Below, piece by piece: positions 27,115 through 36,854 of a stretch of 49,647 nt of DNA. The DNA lies in NCBI GenBank assembly GCA_030595715.1, contig JAUVCN010000004.1, forward strand, positions 1 through 49,647. Reading direction: 5' to 3'. Made by a program: the position numbers and the translations under genes. This DNA is from Thermoplasmatales archaeon (GTDB lineage Archaea > Thermoplasmatota > Penumbrarchaeia > Penumbrarchaeales > Penumbrarchaeaceae). Numbering within the stretch: position 1 is the stretch's first letter; the number at the start of each line of letters is the position of its first letter. The notes below the pieces were generated by a model that saw nothing but the letters and a program-made list of their open reading frames with translations, was not told where the DNA came from and ran no database searches.

Positions 27115-30100
27115 TTATTCCATATCTTCGTAGTAGATCGCATTTGCATCGTCCAGTTCATCATCAACAAGTGCGGAGGACGGCGATCTCCTGACCGCCA
27201 TGAACATTATGAAAAGAACGGCGATCATCGCAAGTGCGATCCCGACAGCGATCAATATGGGTTCATATTTGAATTCGTTCACATCTCTTACATCATCCCC
27301 GCCGGGGAGCATCGTCACTCTGAATTCCAGGTAGATTATATTGATACCATCCGATATCTCTATTGTAACATCAGTGTCACCGACGTATCTCTCATCCCAT
27401 CGGACCTCAAGGGTCCGATCTCCTGTCAATGTGATGAACGAGTGACTTGGTAATATTGTGATATCATCTCCCTCCTCATCAAATATCGAGAGGGCGATAC
27501 TGTTGGAACCATCCGGTTCTATTGTGATATCCTCGATGGAGACGGCATCGGGTGGATCGTTCATCTCTGTTACATCCAGTATGATATCGAATGCGGTCTC
27601 TCCACCTTCCGAATCCCTCACAAGGACCGTCCAGGTCGATGTTCCGACATCTTCCTGTCCAGGTGTCCATGTCAATCTTCCATCGGAATCATCGATATCG
27701 AACGGGGCTCCCTCTGCATGGAAGCTGATATCGTTCCCTTCCTTATCGATAACTGAGATGATAATGGAGAACAGGGAGTCCTCCAGAAGTGTCAATCTGA
27801 TCGTTCCATCGATCGTATCAAGGACGATCGGGGGATCATTGACAGGTAGTACATTTACTGCAAGGTCCACATCGACCGGTCCAAGGCCATCAGATACCTT
27901 GACCGTTACGGTCTCGTTCCCCCACCAATCCTCCAGTGGTTCCACATGGACATATGTCCCGTTCCCCTCCTCCAGTATTTCGAACGTAAGGTTCTCTGTA
28001 TCTTGAACACTGTAGGTGATATCGGATGTGGAATTATCGGGGTCGTTCACCTTCGTATCGATCCTCATCCTCCCCGGCCCGGAATCCTCCAGCATCACGA
28101 TCGAAAGCTTTTCAATGGGCCTCGGTGGTTCATTGATCACGATCAATGTCTTTACCGCTCCATCCACCATCTCGATCGGGTATTCATTCATCGGGTCCAT
28201 GACAATGTAGATGAAAGTGGTTGACACGGGAGCTGCGATACCGAATGAACCGTTGGACCATGAATTCGATCCGACGCTTCCAATGTATAGGGGATCAAGG
28301 ATCGGCTTCCCATCAACATCGGGATCACCGAGGTATAGTTGTAGGGTCAATGTTCCCGATGCAGGACCCTGGTTGAATATATCGAACTCGATCGTCAGAG
28401 GATCACCTGGCCGGGAAATACTGTCCGGCCGAACCGCACCGGTTCCCGCTTCGAAGATGAACTCGGGACCGGATATGTCGAATTCTATCTCAAGGGCATT
28501 ATTTATCAAGTCCACCTCCATGGAGGATGTTTCCATCGTGAATCTTTTCAATGTGTGTCCGGCCCTTACCTTGAACAGGTGAGATATTTCAAAAGTACCA
28601 CCTTCATCGATATCTCCCAGTTCCTTTCTCTCTTCCAGTGTCCAGTTCCCTCCGCCGTCGATCGATATCTCGACCCTGGAGGATACATCCAACGCCGGAA
28701 GTCCACCATGATTGAGGATCGAAAAGGTCACATTGACCATGTCCCCATGTTCAATGTTCGATGGTGAGATGTTGAGTGTATCCTTCTCAATGAGAATATC
28801 AGCTATCTCATCCTTTACCTGCACGTCATAAGATCCCATTACCATGTTGTGGGCCGTGATAGTGATGTTCAGATGTTCATCACCTAGCGGATCGATGATG
28901 CCTTCCACCCATCCTTCTCCATTGGAACCGAACCTTTCGTAGGTGGAATGGGAGCTGACGGTCATCAATGCATTGGCCACTCCTTTGCCGTTCCTATCGG
29001 TTATCCTGAACCTGAACGAGTGGTTTCCCTGATAGATGTCGACCCTATCTGTCAGATCAGATGGGAACCTCTCGGCTTTATCGGTATAGATGTCAATGTA
29101 AGGTTCACCCAGAAGTATGTAGGCATACACCATTCCCATGATGGTCTCCTTGATCTGCATTGTTGGAGAATACCATTCATCCTCGTAATTGCCCTTGAGA
29201 AGATAAAGTGCCTTTCCAGGCCTGGTCTCACCGGAGTTCAGGAACAGGTCCCAGAACTCCTCATCAAGATACCAGTTCCCCCAGGACCTGTTCTGCTCCT
29301 CTCCCCTGGCCGACACATTGGTAGCGGAGATAAGTCCGATTATCCCTCCGCTTTCCGATGTTAACCATGTTTCAAGCGACTTGTCCTCCCAGTATCCTGT
29401 CTGGAAGAATTTTGCGGTATCGCAGGTGGAAGCATACATGAATGGCATCATATCGCCATTGGTGAAGTTCTCATGGTCCCTGTATGTCAGGGGTTCATTC
29501 CAGGTCCAGGCCGTCCCATCCCCGTGCGGAGGGCCGTAATCGTTGAGCGCATAGGCAAGATATCTTGCCTGTCCAACGAAGTTGAGCATCGATGATCCCT
29601 GGTCGAATTGAAGCAGCATGCTGTTACGGTGCAGCGTGTCCTTGCCATCGTACATCGTGTAGTTGCCACCCTCCAGCTGTGGATAGTCATACAGCTCCTG
29701 CAGTTCGATGTGTTCCGGAAGTCTATCGTTCACCCTTTGACAGACCTTGTATGCATTGGAGCGGTGGTCATAATATGCATGATCTCCCCAGTCCCTGTTC
29801 GGAGGTTCCATCAATGAACCCCAGTTGTTGAACCTCTTCATCCAGGTTCCAATGGGGGGGTCCTTCTCGTATCTCAGTAATTTGGACACATAGTTCGTTA
29901 CATGTTCCTCTGTCGAAGCCGGTATCCTTCCCACATACAGGTCCCAGTCGGTATCGGCTTCGACCGTTCCGTTGTAATAAACCTCTCCGTACTTCATGTC
30001 ACCGTCATTGTCCCAGTTGGAACCCAGGCCGGCAAAGTACACATCGCTGTAGTAGTGATCACCAAATGGCTGTGAACGGGCTTCGGCATTGTGCCAGAGC

Positions 30101-30543
30101 TTCCTCGGATGAAGGAATTCCGAATCACCCATTATCAACAACCACTGGAAGGAGGGATACTCTCTTTTCATATCCCTCAGGAATCCATGTATCCTCTCTT
30201 CCAGGTCCCTTCCTGTTGAATTGACATCAATATCCTCGATGCAGTATATCCTGGTCGGGAGCCCCATCAATGTCCTGTGTACAGCAAGGGGTCTTGTTTC
30301 CTCACTGAAGTTCCTGGGACATATCATGATATATTCCGGATCGATATCCGGCAGATCAAGATCGAGAGGGAAAGGTTCTGTACTCGTGGACCTGATCGAT
30401 ATCTCGAAATGATCCCTATCCGTGTCAGAGGACCCCCTCTGGATCATAAGTGAGGAGATCAGTGTTGTGAACAGGATCAGGGTGGCCAACATACAGATCG
30501 ATCGACGAAGGGAAATCAACATCTTGTGGCACCAGTTCGTCAT
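27115..30543 (-). CDS. secreted C25 (gingipain-like) cysteine peptidase with cadherin/tandem-repeat-like domains and C-terminal TM
   Basis: WLLIMGDSEFL, DLYVGRIPASTEEHVTNYV, HGDGTAWTW, ASTCDTAKF, GLISATN, LLGEPYIDIY; two Ig/cadherin-like units (NDPPIVLDTI..., NDPPDAVSIEDI...); TM near the C-terminus. Confidence 0.82.
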   Translation of the reverse strand: MTNWCHKMLISLRRSICMLATLILFTTLISSLMIQRGSSDTDRDHFEISIRSTSTEPFPLDLDLPDIDPEYIMICPRNFSEETRPLAVHRTLMGLPTRIYCIEDIDVNSTGRDLEERIHGFLRDMKREYPSFQWLLIMGDSEFLHPRKLWHNAEARSQPFGDHYYSDVYFAGLGSNWDNDGDMKYGEVYYNGTVEADTDWDLYVGRIPASTEEHVTNYVSKLLRYEKDPPIGTWMKRFNNWGSLMEPPNRDWGDHAYYDHRSNAYKVCQRVNDRLPEHIELQELYDYPQLEGGNYTMYDGKDTLHRNSMLLQFDQGSSMLNFVGQARYLAYALNDYGPPHGDGTAWTWNEPLTYRDHENFTNGDMMPFMYASTCDTAKFFQTGYWEDKSLETWLTSESGGIIGLISATNVSARGEEQNRSWGNWYLDEEFWDLFLNSGETRPGKALYLLKGNYEDEWYSPTMQIKETIMGMVYAYILLGEPYIDIYTDKAERFPSDLTDRVDIYQGNHSFRFRITDRNGKGVANALMTVSSHSTYERFGSNGEGWVEGIIDPLGDEHLNITITAHNMVMGSYDVQVKDEIADILIEKDTLNISPSNIEHGDMVNVTFSILNHGGLPALDVSSRVEISIDGGGNWTLEERKELGDIDEGGTFEISHLFKVRAGHTLKRFTMETSSMEVDLINNALEIEFDISGPEFIFEAGTGAVRPDSISRPGDPLTIEFDIFNQGPASGTLTLQLYLGDPDVDGKPILDPLYIGSVGSNSWSNGSFGIAAPVSTTFIYIVMDPMNEYPIEMVDGAVKTLIVINEPPRPIEKLSIVMLEDSGPGRMRIDTKVNDPDNSTSDITYSVQDTENLTFEILEEGNGTYVHVEPLEDWWGNETVTVKVSDGLGPVDVDLAVNVLPVNDPPIVLDTIDGTIRLTLLEDSLFSIIISVIDKEGNDISFHAEGAPFDIDDSDGRLTWTPGQEDVGTSTWTVLVRDSEGGETAFDIILDVTEMNDPPDAVSIEDITIEPDGSNSIALSIFDEEGDDITILPSHSFITLTGDRTLEVRWDERYVGDTDVTIEISDGINIIYLEFRVTMLPGGDDVRDVNEFKYEPILIAVGIALAMIAVLFIMFMAVRRSPSSALVDDELDDANAIYYEDME

Positions 30544-30579
30544 TGGGTGATATTAAGATATCTTTTTCGGTGAGATGTG

Positions 30580-32307
30580 CTACATTTCATTCGGCAAGGG
30601 GGTCCACAACAATGCCCAGAGCTCATGATCTCTCAGCTCGCTTTCCTCTGACAGCGAATAGACCCTGAATATCTCCTCGGATTCAAGCAGCGGGAGGGAA
30701 TTGTCCCGGTATTCGGCCCTCAGAGTGTAATGTTCCTCAACGAAATCAACAAAACCTTCCATTTCCGCCAGATGGTAGGTAAGGATCACCGCTTCAACTC
30801 CAAATTTGATCGTTGTTTCGTTCAGTTGATCATTGGTGATGTCGGGATACTTCAATTTTGCAACATTTACAACGGTCCAAGGTTGCCTTCTGTCCGCGAT
30901 CGCATTGATCAGAGGGTCCCCCGAGAATACATAGTCCTCGGGTTCGGTGATATCCTCTATCAGGGAAGCAGCTTTGTATTGGGCAGATGGTCCTCTCTCC
31001 TTGACAAGAATTGAGAATCCCCCTCCGATCACCGCAACGAGCAGGACGAGTATCACCTGGATGTAGATCATGGTCCTGCTAGCGGATCTCGATAGTTCCC
31101 TCCTGGACCTTCTCTTGTTCCTCCTGGTGACCTTTGTGATCCATTTCCCAAATTCTATGACACCTACACCTGCCGTGATGGCAATACCGGGAGACAGGAA
31201 CACAAAGTGGTGGATCCAGGTCGTTGCCTGGAACATGAAATAGATGAAGAAGACGAATGTGATGATCAATATCACTCCTTCGGTCCTCTTATACAATGGT
31301 TTCAGGCCGATGAAGAAGAAAGGAAGCGCGAAACTGTTCAGCAGTGCGAAGACTCCGAGGAACTGGAGCTTTGTTGTGAACGGTGCGACAGGTCTGTTAA
31401 GTTGATTCAGGAGCATTCCCTCGACAACATCCATGAAACCGAATCTGGCCATGATGAATAGGACCACCAGAGAATAAGATAGCAAGAGAAGGACCATGTG
31501 TCTGAACTTGACATTTTGGAATTTCCTTCCCGGAAGGAACTTCTCGGTCCTGAACTTCTTCAATGGCCCTGCATCCGTATCATTGAGCCAATCCAGGAAG
31601 ATTATAATTCCCATGGTTCCCGCTGCGATCACTGCAAATAGTTTGATCATCGATCCGATCCCCAGTGACGCCCCCATGAAAAGGACAGCCCATTTCTTTC
31701 CCGACTGTCTGTATTTGATAAAGAATCCAATTGAAAGCGCGATCCACAGGAGGCAGAACATGTCAAGTGAGGCCAACCTTGATTCATGAAGGAACATGAG
31801 GTCCATTGCAGCAAAGGCTCCTGCCGCCACCATTACATACCTCCCTCCTACTCTTCTCCCCACCCATAGAACGCAGGCCAGCACTATCAGGGATGCGATG
31901 GTCGAAAAGATCCTGAATATGACCGGGTCTCCTTCGATGATACCATACAGTGATATCATCAATGGTGCCTGAACGGTATTGATCTGAGTATAGAACTCAT
32001 AACCGGCGTCCCTCATTCTCCCCGCCATGATCTGAACACCTTCATCGACACCGTTCGATTGGATATCACGTCCTAGGTAGAAGAAGCGGGGGATCGAAGC
32101 GATCAACAGTATGATAACGGCAAGATATTTGTTGGAATGTTTGGAGTGAAGGAATCTGTTGAAAAGTGATCTTGCACCCTTCTCTTCTTCAACAGGATCC
32201 CTGACCGTTGGTCCTTCCCCCTTATCCAATACCATATAGCAGAAGACCAGTTCTGATAATCTAATAAGCCTTTTGGTCTTTTCGACCCAATTGCCCGGTA
32301 GTTCCAA
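30580..32307 (-). CDS. glycosyltransferase family 39-like polytopic membrane protein
   Basis: LIASIPRFFYLGRDIQSNGVDEG, MFLHESRLASLDMFCLLWIAL, GASLGIGSMIKLFAV; many TMs with a C-terminal soluble domain. Confidence 0.8.
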   Translation of the reverse strand: MELPGNWVEKTKRLIRLSELVFCYMVLDKGEGPTVRDPVEEEKGARSLFNRFLHSKHSNKYLAVIILLIASIPRFFYLGRDIQSNGVDEGVQIMAGRMRDAGYEFYTQINTVQAPLMISLYGIIEGDPVIFRIFSTIASLIVLACVLWVGRRVGGRYVMVAAGAFAAMDLMFLHESRLASLDMFCLLWIALSIGFFIKYRQSGKKWAVLFMGASLGIGSMIKLFAVIAAGTMGIIIFLDWLNDTDAGPLKKFRTEKFLPGRKFQNVKFRHMVLLLLSYSLVVLFIMARFGFMDVVEGMLLNQLNRPVAPFTTKLQFLGVFALLNSFALPFFFIGLKPLYKRTEGVILIITFVFFIYFMFQATTWIHHFVFLSPGIAITAGVGVIEFGKWITKVTRRNKRRSRRELSRSASRTMIYIQVILVLLVAVIGGGFSILVKERGPSAQYKAASLIEDITEPEDYVFSGDPLINAIADRRQPWTVVNVAKLKYPDITNDQLNETTIKFGVEAVILTYHLAEMEGFVDFVEEHYTLRAEYRDNSLPLLESEEIFRVYSLSEESELRDHELWALLWTPLPNEM

Positions 32308-32417
32308 CCGGAAAGGCCAAATTCTGTTCCAGCCTGTTTATATAGACACCATGACAATACTATCGATACCAAAAGAGATACGAATATCCAGTTCCGTATG
32401 TCGAAGGAGGTTCTCCT

Positions 32418-35400
32418 ATGAGAAAGGAAGGACATGAAGAGAAAAAGGATAAGACAGATCGAATGGCAAAAATGGGGATCGCATTGATCGCGATCCTGCT
32501 TCTTTCGTTACCAGTGTTCGCCCTTCTGGCCTCATTCCAGGATGACGATACACCCGGGATACAGTACCAGGATCAAACAGGATCGATCACTGGCGACATG
32601 TCCATGGACACGGCTTCCCGTGAAGCATGGGGTGAATTCCTTTCATCCGCTCCAGCCATCGAATTCTCCTTTATCGGGCCCGAGGGTAAGGTCACAGCCG
32701 AAGATATCGAGATCGATGTCAACGAACCGGACCTCAACGGCTCCGATGTCGAGTTCAGGGAATCAAGTTCCGACGGAAATGTCGATGACGAATATACCGA
32801 GACCCCACAGGCAGCCAAGGACTCGGACAGGAACGATGATCTCTCATCGGATGCAGAAGGCGGGGCCGGTGCCGAGGATAGGGAGGTTGAAGAATCAGAT
32901 ATCGTCAAGGTAATTGGTGACAGGATGTATGTCCTGAGCAGATACCGCGGATTGGTCGTGGTCAATCTGGAAGACACCTCCTCCCCCTACATCGAAGGAT
33001 CGGTCCAGGTCCTGGGCGATCCGGTTTCGATGTATGTTCTGGACTTCCTTGGTTTCGTTATCGTATCCAATGCACCTTCCCTTGATGGTACGGGCCAGTA
33101 TTCCGGCATGATGTATATAGTCGATCTCCTGGACAATTCCGCACCAAGGGTCGTGAAGACCGTTGAACTGACAGGGTATCCTGTAGACAGCAGGAGGGTT
33201 GGCGAGGTCATATATGTGGTTTCGAACGAGTATTCCTACAACTGGGGCCCATGGTTCGGAGGTGGTATGCTGGATACAGGTGATATGATCATTGATGAAG
33301 CGGTGGAAGAACCGGATATCCCGGATGATGAGGGGCCGAAGACATTTGTGACCTCGATCGCATTCACCGATCCTCTGACCATGGGCCAGAGGGACAAGGT
33401 CGTGATCGACGGTGATGCCGGTATGATCCATTCATCCGCATTCGAGATATACATCCCCCAACCCAACTATGACTATGCCGATCCAACGACAAGGTTCGTT
33501 TATGTGGATATCTCGGACCCCAAAGGGGATGTGGAGGTAAGGGGCACGATCACACTTCCAGGCCTTCTGAAGGATAGATTCCAGATGGACCATTACAAAG
33601 GAACCTTCAGGGTCGTGACCCAGAAATGGCCCTCGGGTCAGAGATGGAATGAGCTCCCGATGTCAACCCTCTATATCGTTGACGCGAGGGACCCTGACCA
33701 TTTGAAAAGGATCTCATCCCTTCTGATAGATGACTCCGGAAACCTTATGGCAACCAGATTTGCGGGCGAGAGGGCCTATACGATCCATCTTCCAAGGACC
33801 ATCGATCCGCTCGATGTGATAGACCTTTCGGACCCGTCAGACCCGAAATTGACCGACATCCTGGAACTCCCGGGTTGGGTCGAACACATGGAAGTGATCG
33901 GATACAGCATCATAGCCATAGGTGTGGACGACACCGGAGAGGATGGATGGAAGGTTTCGATCTCATTGTTCGATGTGACCGATGCGTCCAATGCGATCCT
34001 TCAGGAGAGAATAGTGATCGGGGACGGATACACCTATTCATCTGCCAACTATGATCCAAAAGCACTGACCGTTCTCGAAGATGAAGAATTGATATTGATC
34101 CCTTTCAATTCCTATGGCCGGGAGAGATACCATGGACAGATGAACGGTGTTCAGATAATAGACTTCGATCTGGAAGAGGGAACCCTTGAAGAGAAGGGAA
34201 CGATCATCTCCGATGACAATGTCGAGAGGACCAGGTGGATGAACGATGCGGTTGTCACCATGTCCCAGAGAATGGTGATGGCAGTTGACGTTTCAGACCT
34301 GGATTCCCCCGAGGTCCTGGGAAGGGTCGAGCTTGCATCCAATGTTGCTGATGCATTCTTTGCCGATGAGAAGCTTGTAACGCTCATTGAACCCTACTAC
34401 GGGGATACCGGTGGATCGATTCGTGTGTCTTCCCCCTCATCCCCACATATGGTGATCTCGGAATTCGGTCCCGAGGGGCTGGAATTCACCCAGATGAAAA
34501 GGGATGGGAACGATGTCTACATCAAAGGGATCAGACAGGGCGGAGATGCTCCTCCTGTTTCCGAATTGTACAGATACGATCTGACGGATCCGATGGATCC
34601 CGTGGAATACTCTTCCATCTCGATCGATGTCCCGGGATCGGAGTACGAATACTATTACGAGAAGTATGAAGATGATGATGTGGAGATCGTTGATGGAGGG
34701 GAAGCACCCTCTGGGACATCCGAACAGCAGATGGTCTACTATGATCCGTTTTCATGGGAGATCCTGAATGACGGCTCGGTTGTCGTCTACAGATGGGAGT
34801 ACAGTTATTACAGCTCCGGATCTCAAAGATGGGTGGAATTGAATGTGGTCTCCTGGGATGATGAGGGAGATCCAACCATAGTGAATTCGAAGCTCCCCCT
34901 GATGGACTATGTTCAGGATATAGTTGGAAACAGTGATAGACTGCTCATCTCCTCACATGATTGGTGGCCTCCGTCGAGCAGGATATATGATGTCGACCTG
35001 ACCGGTGAGAACGTATCTATCACATCCGTCAACGAGCTGACCGGCAGGTTCATCGGAACGAGTGAGGACCTCTCGAAGGTCTACACGGAGGTGACCTACT
35101 TCGATGATGAGACGGCCCATTATGATATCAATGTCTACGAGTATTCGGGTGGACAGCTCGATCTGGTCCAGTCAATGGATATCGGGAGCCCGATCAGCGA
35201 TGTGAGGTTCAATGGCGATTCCATCGTTGTGATCTCGCAGAGTTGGGATTACTGGTACGGATACGGCTACGTCAGGGACGATGTCTACTATGATGACGAT
35301 GTCAACTCCGGAGATGGTGTTGTCTCCGATGAAGAACCTTACTCTGATGAAAAGGAAGGATCTTCATCCTCCTCCTCATCTGCGACCCCTGGAGATCCCG

Positions 35401-35711
35401 AGGAAGGGGCGACCTCACCGAAGGAACCTTACGAGATGAAGGGAACCGAGATAGTGATGATCAAGCTCGAGAACGGGTTGTTCGGTGAGGCCAAGAGCCT
35501 TCAACTCGAGACAACGGCCTATGCGTCACTCGTGACAGATGAGTTCCTGGTCCTTGACAGCGGGTCTGTCCATACTGTGATCTCTTTCGATGATGGCCTT
35601 GAAGAACTGGGTTCCTGGTATGGAAGTGGCTGGGTACGCGGCGGCGATCTATCGGATGATGATCTCGTCCTTGCACTCGGAATGTGGGGTGTTGAGATCA
35701 GAGAAGTTTAG
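32418..35711 (+). CDS. secreted beta-propeller domain protein (Beta_propel, PF09826-like)
   Basis: EVEESDIVKVIGDRMYVLSRYRGLVVVNLEDTSSP followed by repeated propeller blades (DARDPDHLKRIS, LSDPSDPKLTDILELPGWVEHME, VDVSDLDSPEVLGRVEL). N-terminal TM. Confidence 0.85.
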   Translation: MRKEGHEEKKDKTDRMAKMGIALIAILLLSLPVFALLASFQDDDTPGIQYQDQTGSITGDMSMDTASREAWGEFLSSAPAIEFSFIGPEGKVTAEDIEIDVNEPDLNGSDVEFRESSSDGNVDDEYTETPQAAKDSDRNDDLSSDAEGGAGAEDREVEESDIVKVIGDRMYVLSRYRGLVVVNLEDTSSPYIEGSVQVLGDPVSMYVLDFLGFVIVSNAPSLDGTGQYSGMMYIVDLLDNSAPRVVKTVELTGYPVDSRRVGEVIYVVSNEYSYNWGPWFGGGMLDTGDMIIDEAVEEPDIPDDEGPKTFVTSIAFTDPLTMGQRDKVVIDGDAGMIHSSAFEIYIPQPNYDYADPTTRFVYVDISDPKGDVEVRGTITLPGLLKDRFQMDHYKGTFRVVTQKWPSGQRWNELPMSTLYIVDARDPDHLKRISSLLIDDSGNLMATRFAGERAYTIHLPRTIDPLDVIDLSDPSDPKLTDILELPGWVEHMEVIGYSIIAIGVDDTGEDGWKVSISLFDVTDASNAILQERIVIGDGYTYSSANYDPKALTVLEDEELILIPFNSYGRERYHGQMNGVQIIDFDLEEGTLEEKGTIISDDNVERTRWMNDAVVTMSQRMVMAVDVSDLDSPEVLGRVELASNVADAFFADEKLVTLIEPYYGDTGGSIRVSSPSSPHMVISEFGPEGLEFTQMKRDGNDVYIKGIRQGGDAPPVSELYRYDLTDPMDPVEYSSISIDVPGSEYEYYYEKYEDDDVEIVDGGEAPSGTSEQQMVYYDPFSWEILNDGSVVVYRWEYSYYSSGSQRWVELNVVSWDDEGDPTIVNSKLPLMDYVQDIVGNSDRLLISSHDWWPPSSRIYDVDLTGENVSITSVNELTGRFIGTSEDLSKVYTEVTYFDDETAHYDINVYEYSGGQLDLVQSMDIGSPISDVRFNGDSIVVISQSWDYWYGYGYVRDDVYYDDDVNSGDGVVSDEEPYSDEKEGSSSSSSSATPGDPEEGATSPKEPYEMKGTEIVMIKLENGLFGEAKSLQLETTAYASLVTDEFLVLDSGSVHTVISFDDGLEELGSWYGSGWVRGGDLSDDDLVLALGMWGVEIREV

Positions 35712-35723
35712 ATCGAAGAAATA

Positions 35724-35772
35724 TCATGGGGCGCCGGAAGGTCCTTGATGGGGATCTATCCGGCGATACCAT
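35724..35772 (+). other. long hairpin (3'-UTR structure or small RNA candidate)
   Basis: CATGG-gg-CGCCGGA-AGGTCC-ttgatgg-GGATCT-a-TCCGGCG-ata-CCATG; 5+7+6 paired positions (one G-U), 12 nt after the 32418..35711 stop. Confidence 0.5.
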
Positions 35773-35858
35773 GGTCCTTGTAATTGGTCTCTGAGGCCTT
35801 GAAATGATATCACTCTGACCTCCATAGGTCTATCTACCTGGAATCGGATTCAGGTCCA

Positions 35859-36854
35859 ATGGCAAAGGGTGAACGCCCATTATGGATCCGGGGGATCCAA
35901 CGGGAAGCCGGAAGGATAAAGGAAAACCCGTTGTTTCGATATCTGAGATGGTCCAGATATGCCAAGAGGTCCCACAAGAAGATGTTCAAGGGCATTCTTC
36001 TGTCCCTGAAGGGACTCGCCTACATTCTGATCCTCATGGCATCCTTAGGTGTTATCCTCGACATCCCCACAGGGATGACAGTGGTGATCATCCTTCTCGG
36101 TTTGAGAGGGGCCTACAACCTGGCACGGGGCGCCTACCTGATGATCGCGGCCAATAGGATCGCCAGAAAGGCCAGAGGAAAAGGGGAGGACAAGAAATGG
36201 AGATATTTCCTGCTCTGGACCAATACAACCTCCCTTATCGTTCTATTATCCTTCAGCTTTCTATTCATAACCGAACAACTGCAGGCCCCACAGGATATTG
36301 CCGGAGACCAGAAGTGGTATGTCTGGCCCTTCATCTACCTCGGACTGTTCATCATCTGGTCCGTCACCGTCAGATCATTGATCCTTGGTGGGGCCCGATC
36401 GTTCAGGGTCGGAGGCGATCTGGCCAAGATAAGACATGACAGAAGGCTCCTCAAGGCAGGTGACGGAAAGGGAAAGAAAGGGCAGGCTTTCCTGCTCCTC
36501 ACGGGTTATCTGCCTCTCGTGGGTCTTTTCTTCATGCTTGTGATGATCTCACTGCTCAAGGTCCTGTTGCGATATCTCACATCTGTCATCTTCGACCGGG
36601 AAACAGCTAACTCGATAGGAGAGGAACTTGTCAGGATCACTGCGGGGAGCCATCTCTCTCTCGGTTCCATCCATCCATTCTTCGTCAGCTGGTATGGTCC
36701 GATCCTTTTCTACATCGTGGTCATAATAATGATAGGGATCTTTTCAAATCTCAGGACCCGGGCAATGCTCAGTTCGCAGTACCGGAACCTTTACCAGACC
36801 AGAATGGGCAGAAGGATAGACATGGTGAAGCAGTTCGGAAGGAACAGAAGATGA
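35859..36854 (+). CDS. polytopic membrane protein, unknown
   Basis: Several hydrophobic segments; ends stop-to-stop with the next gene at TGATCA (36852-36857). Confidence 0.75.
   Translation: MAKGERPLWIRGIQREAGRIKENPLFRYLRWSRYAKRSHKKMFKGILLSLKGLAYILILMASLGVILDIPTGMTVVIILLGLRGAYNLARGAYLMIAANRIARKARGKGEDKKWRYFLLWTNTTSLIVLLSFSFLFITEQLQAPQDIAGDQKWYVWPFIYLGLFIIWSVTVRSLILGGARSFRVGGDLAKIRHDRRLLKAGDGKGKKGQAFLLLTGYLPLVGLFFMLVMISLLKVLLRYLTSVIFDRETANSIGEELVRITAGSHLSLGSIHPFFVSWYGPILFYIVVIIMIGIFSNLRTRAMLSSQYRNLYQTRMGRRIDMVKQFGRNRR

Noticed and set aside
27115-30543. Initial suspicion that the C25 catalytic His is lost (NFVGQARY where YxGHG is expected)
   Set aside because: A downstream HGDGTAW matches the gingipain HGSETAW pattern, so the His is probably displaced by an insertion rather than lost.
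35839-35856. CCTGGAATCGGATTCAGG imperfect palindrome just upstream of ATG 35859
   Set aside because: Too short and imperfect, with no usable loop; could easily be chance, so not scored as a regulatory site.
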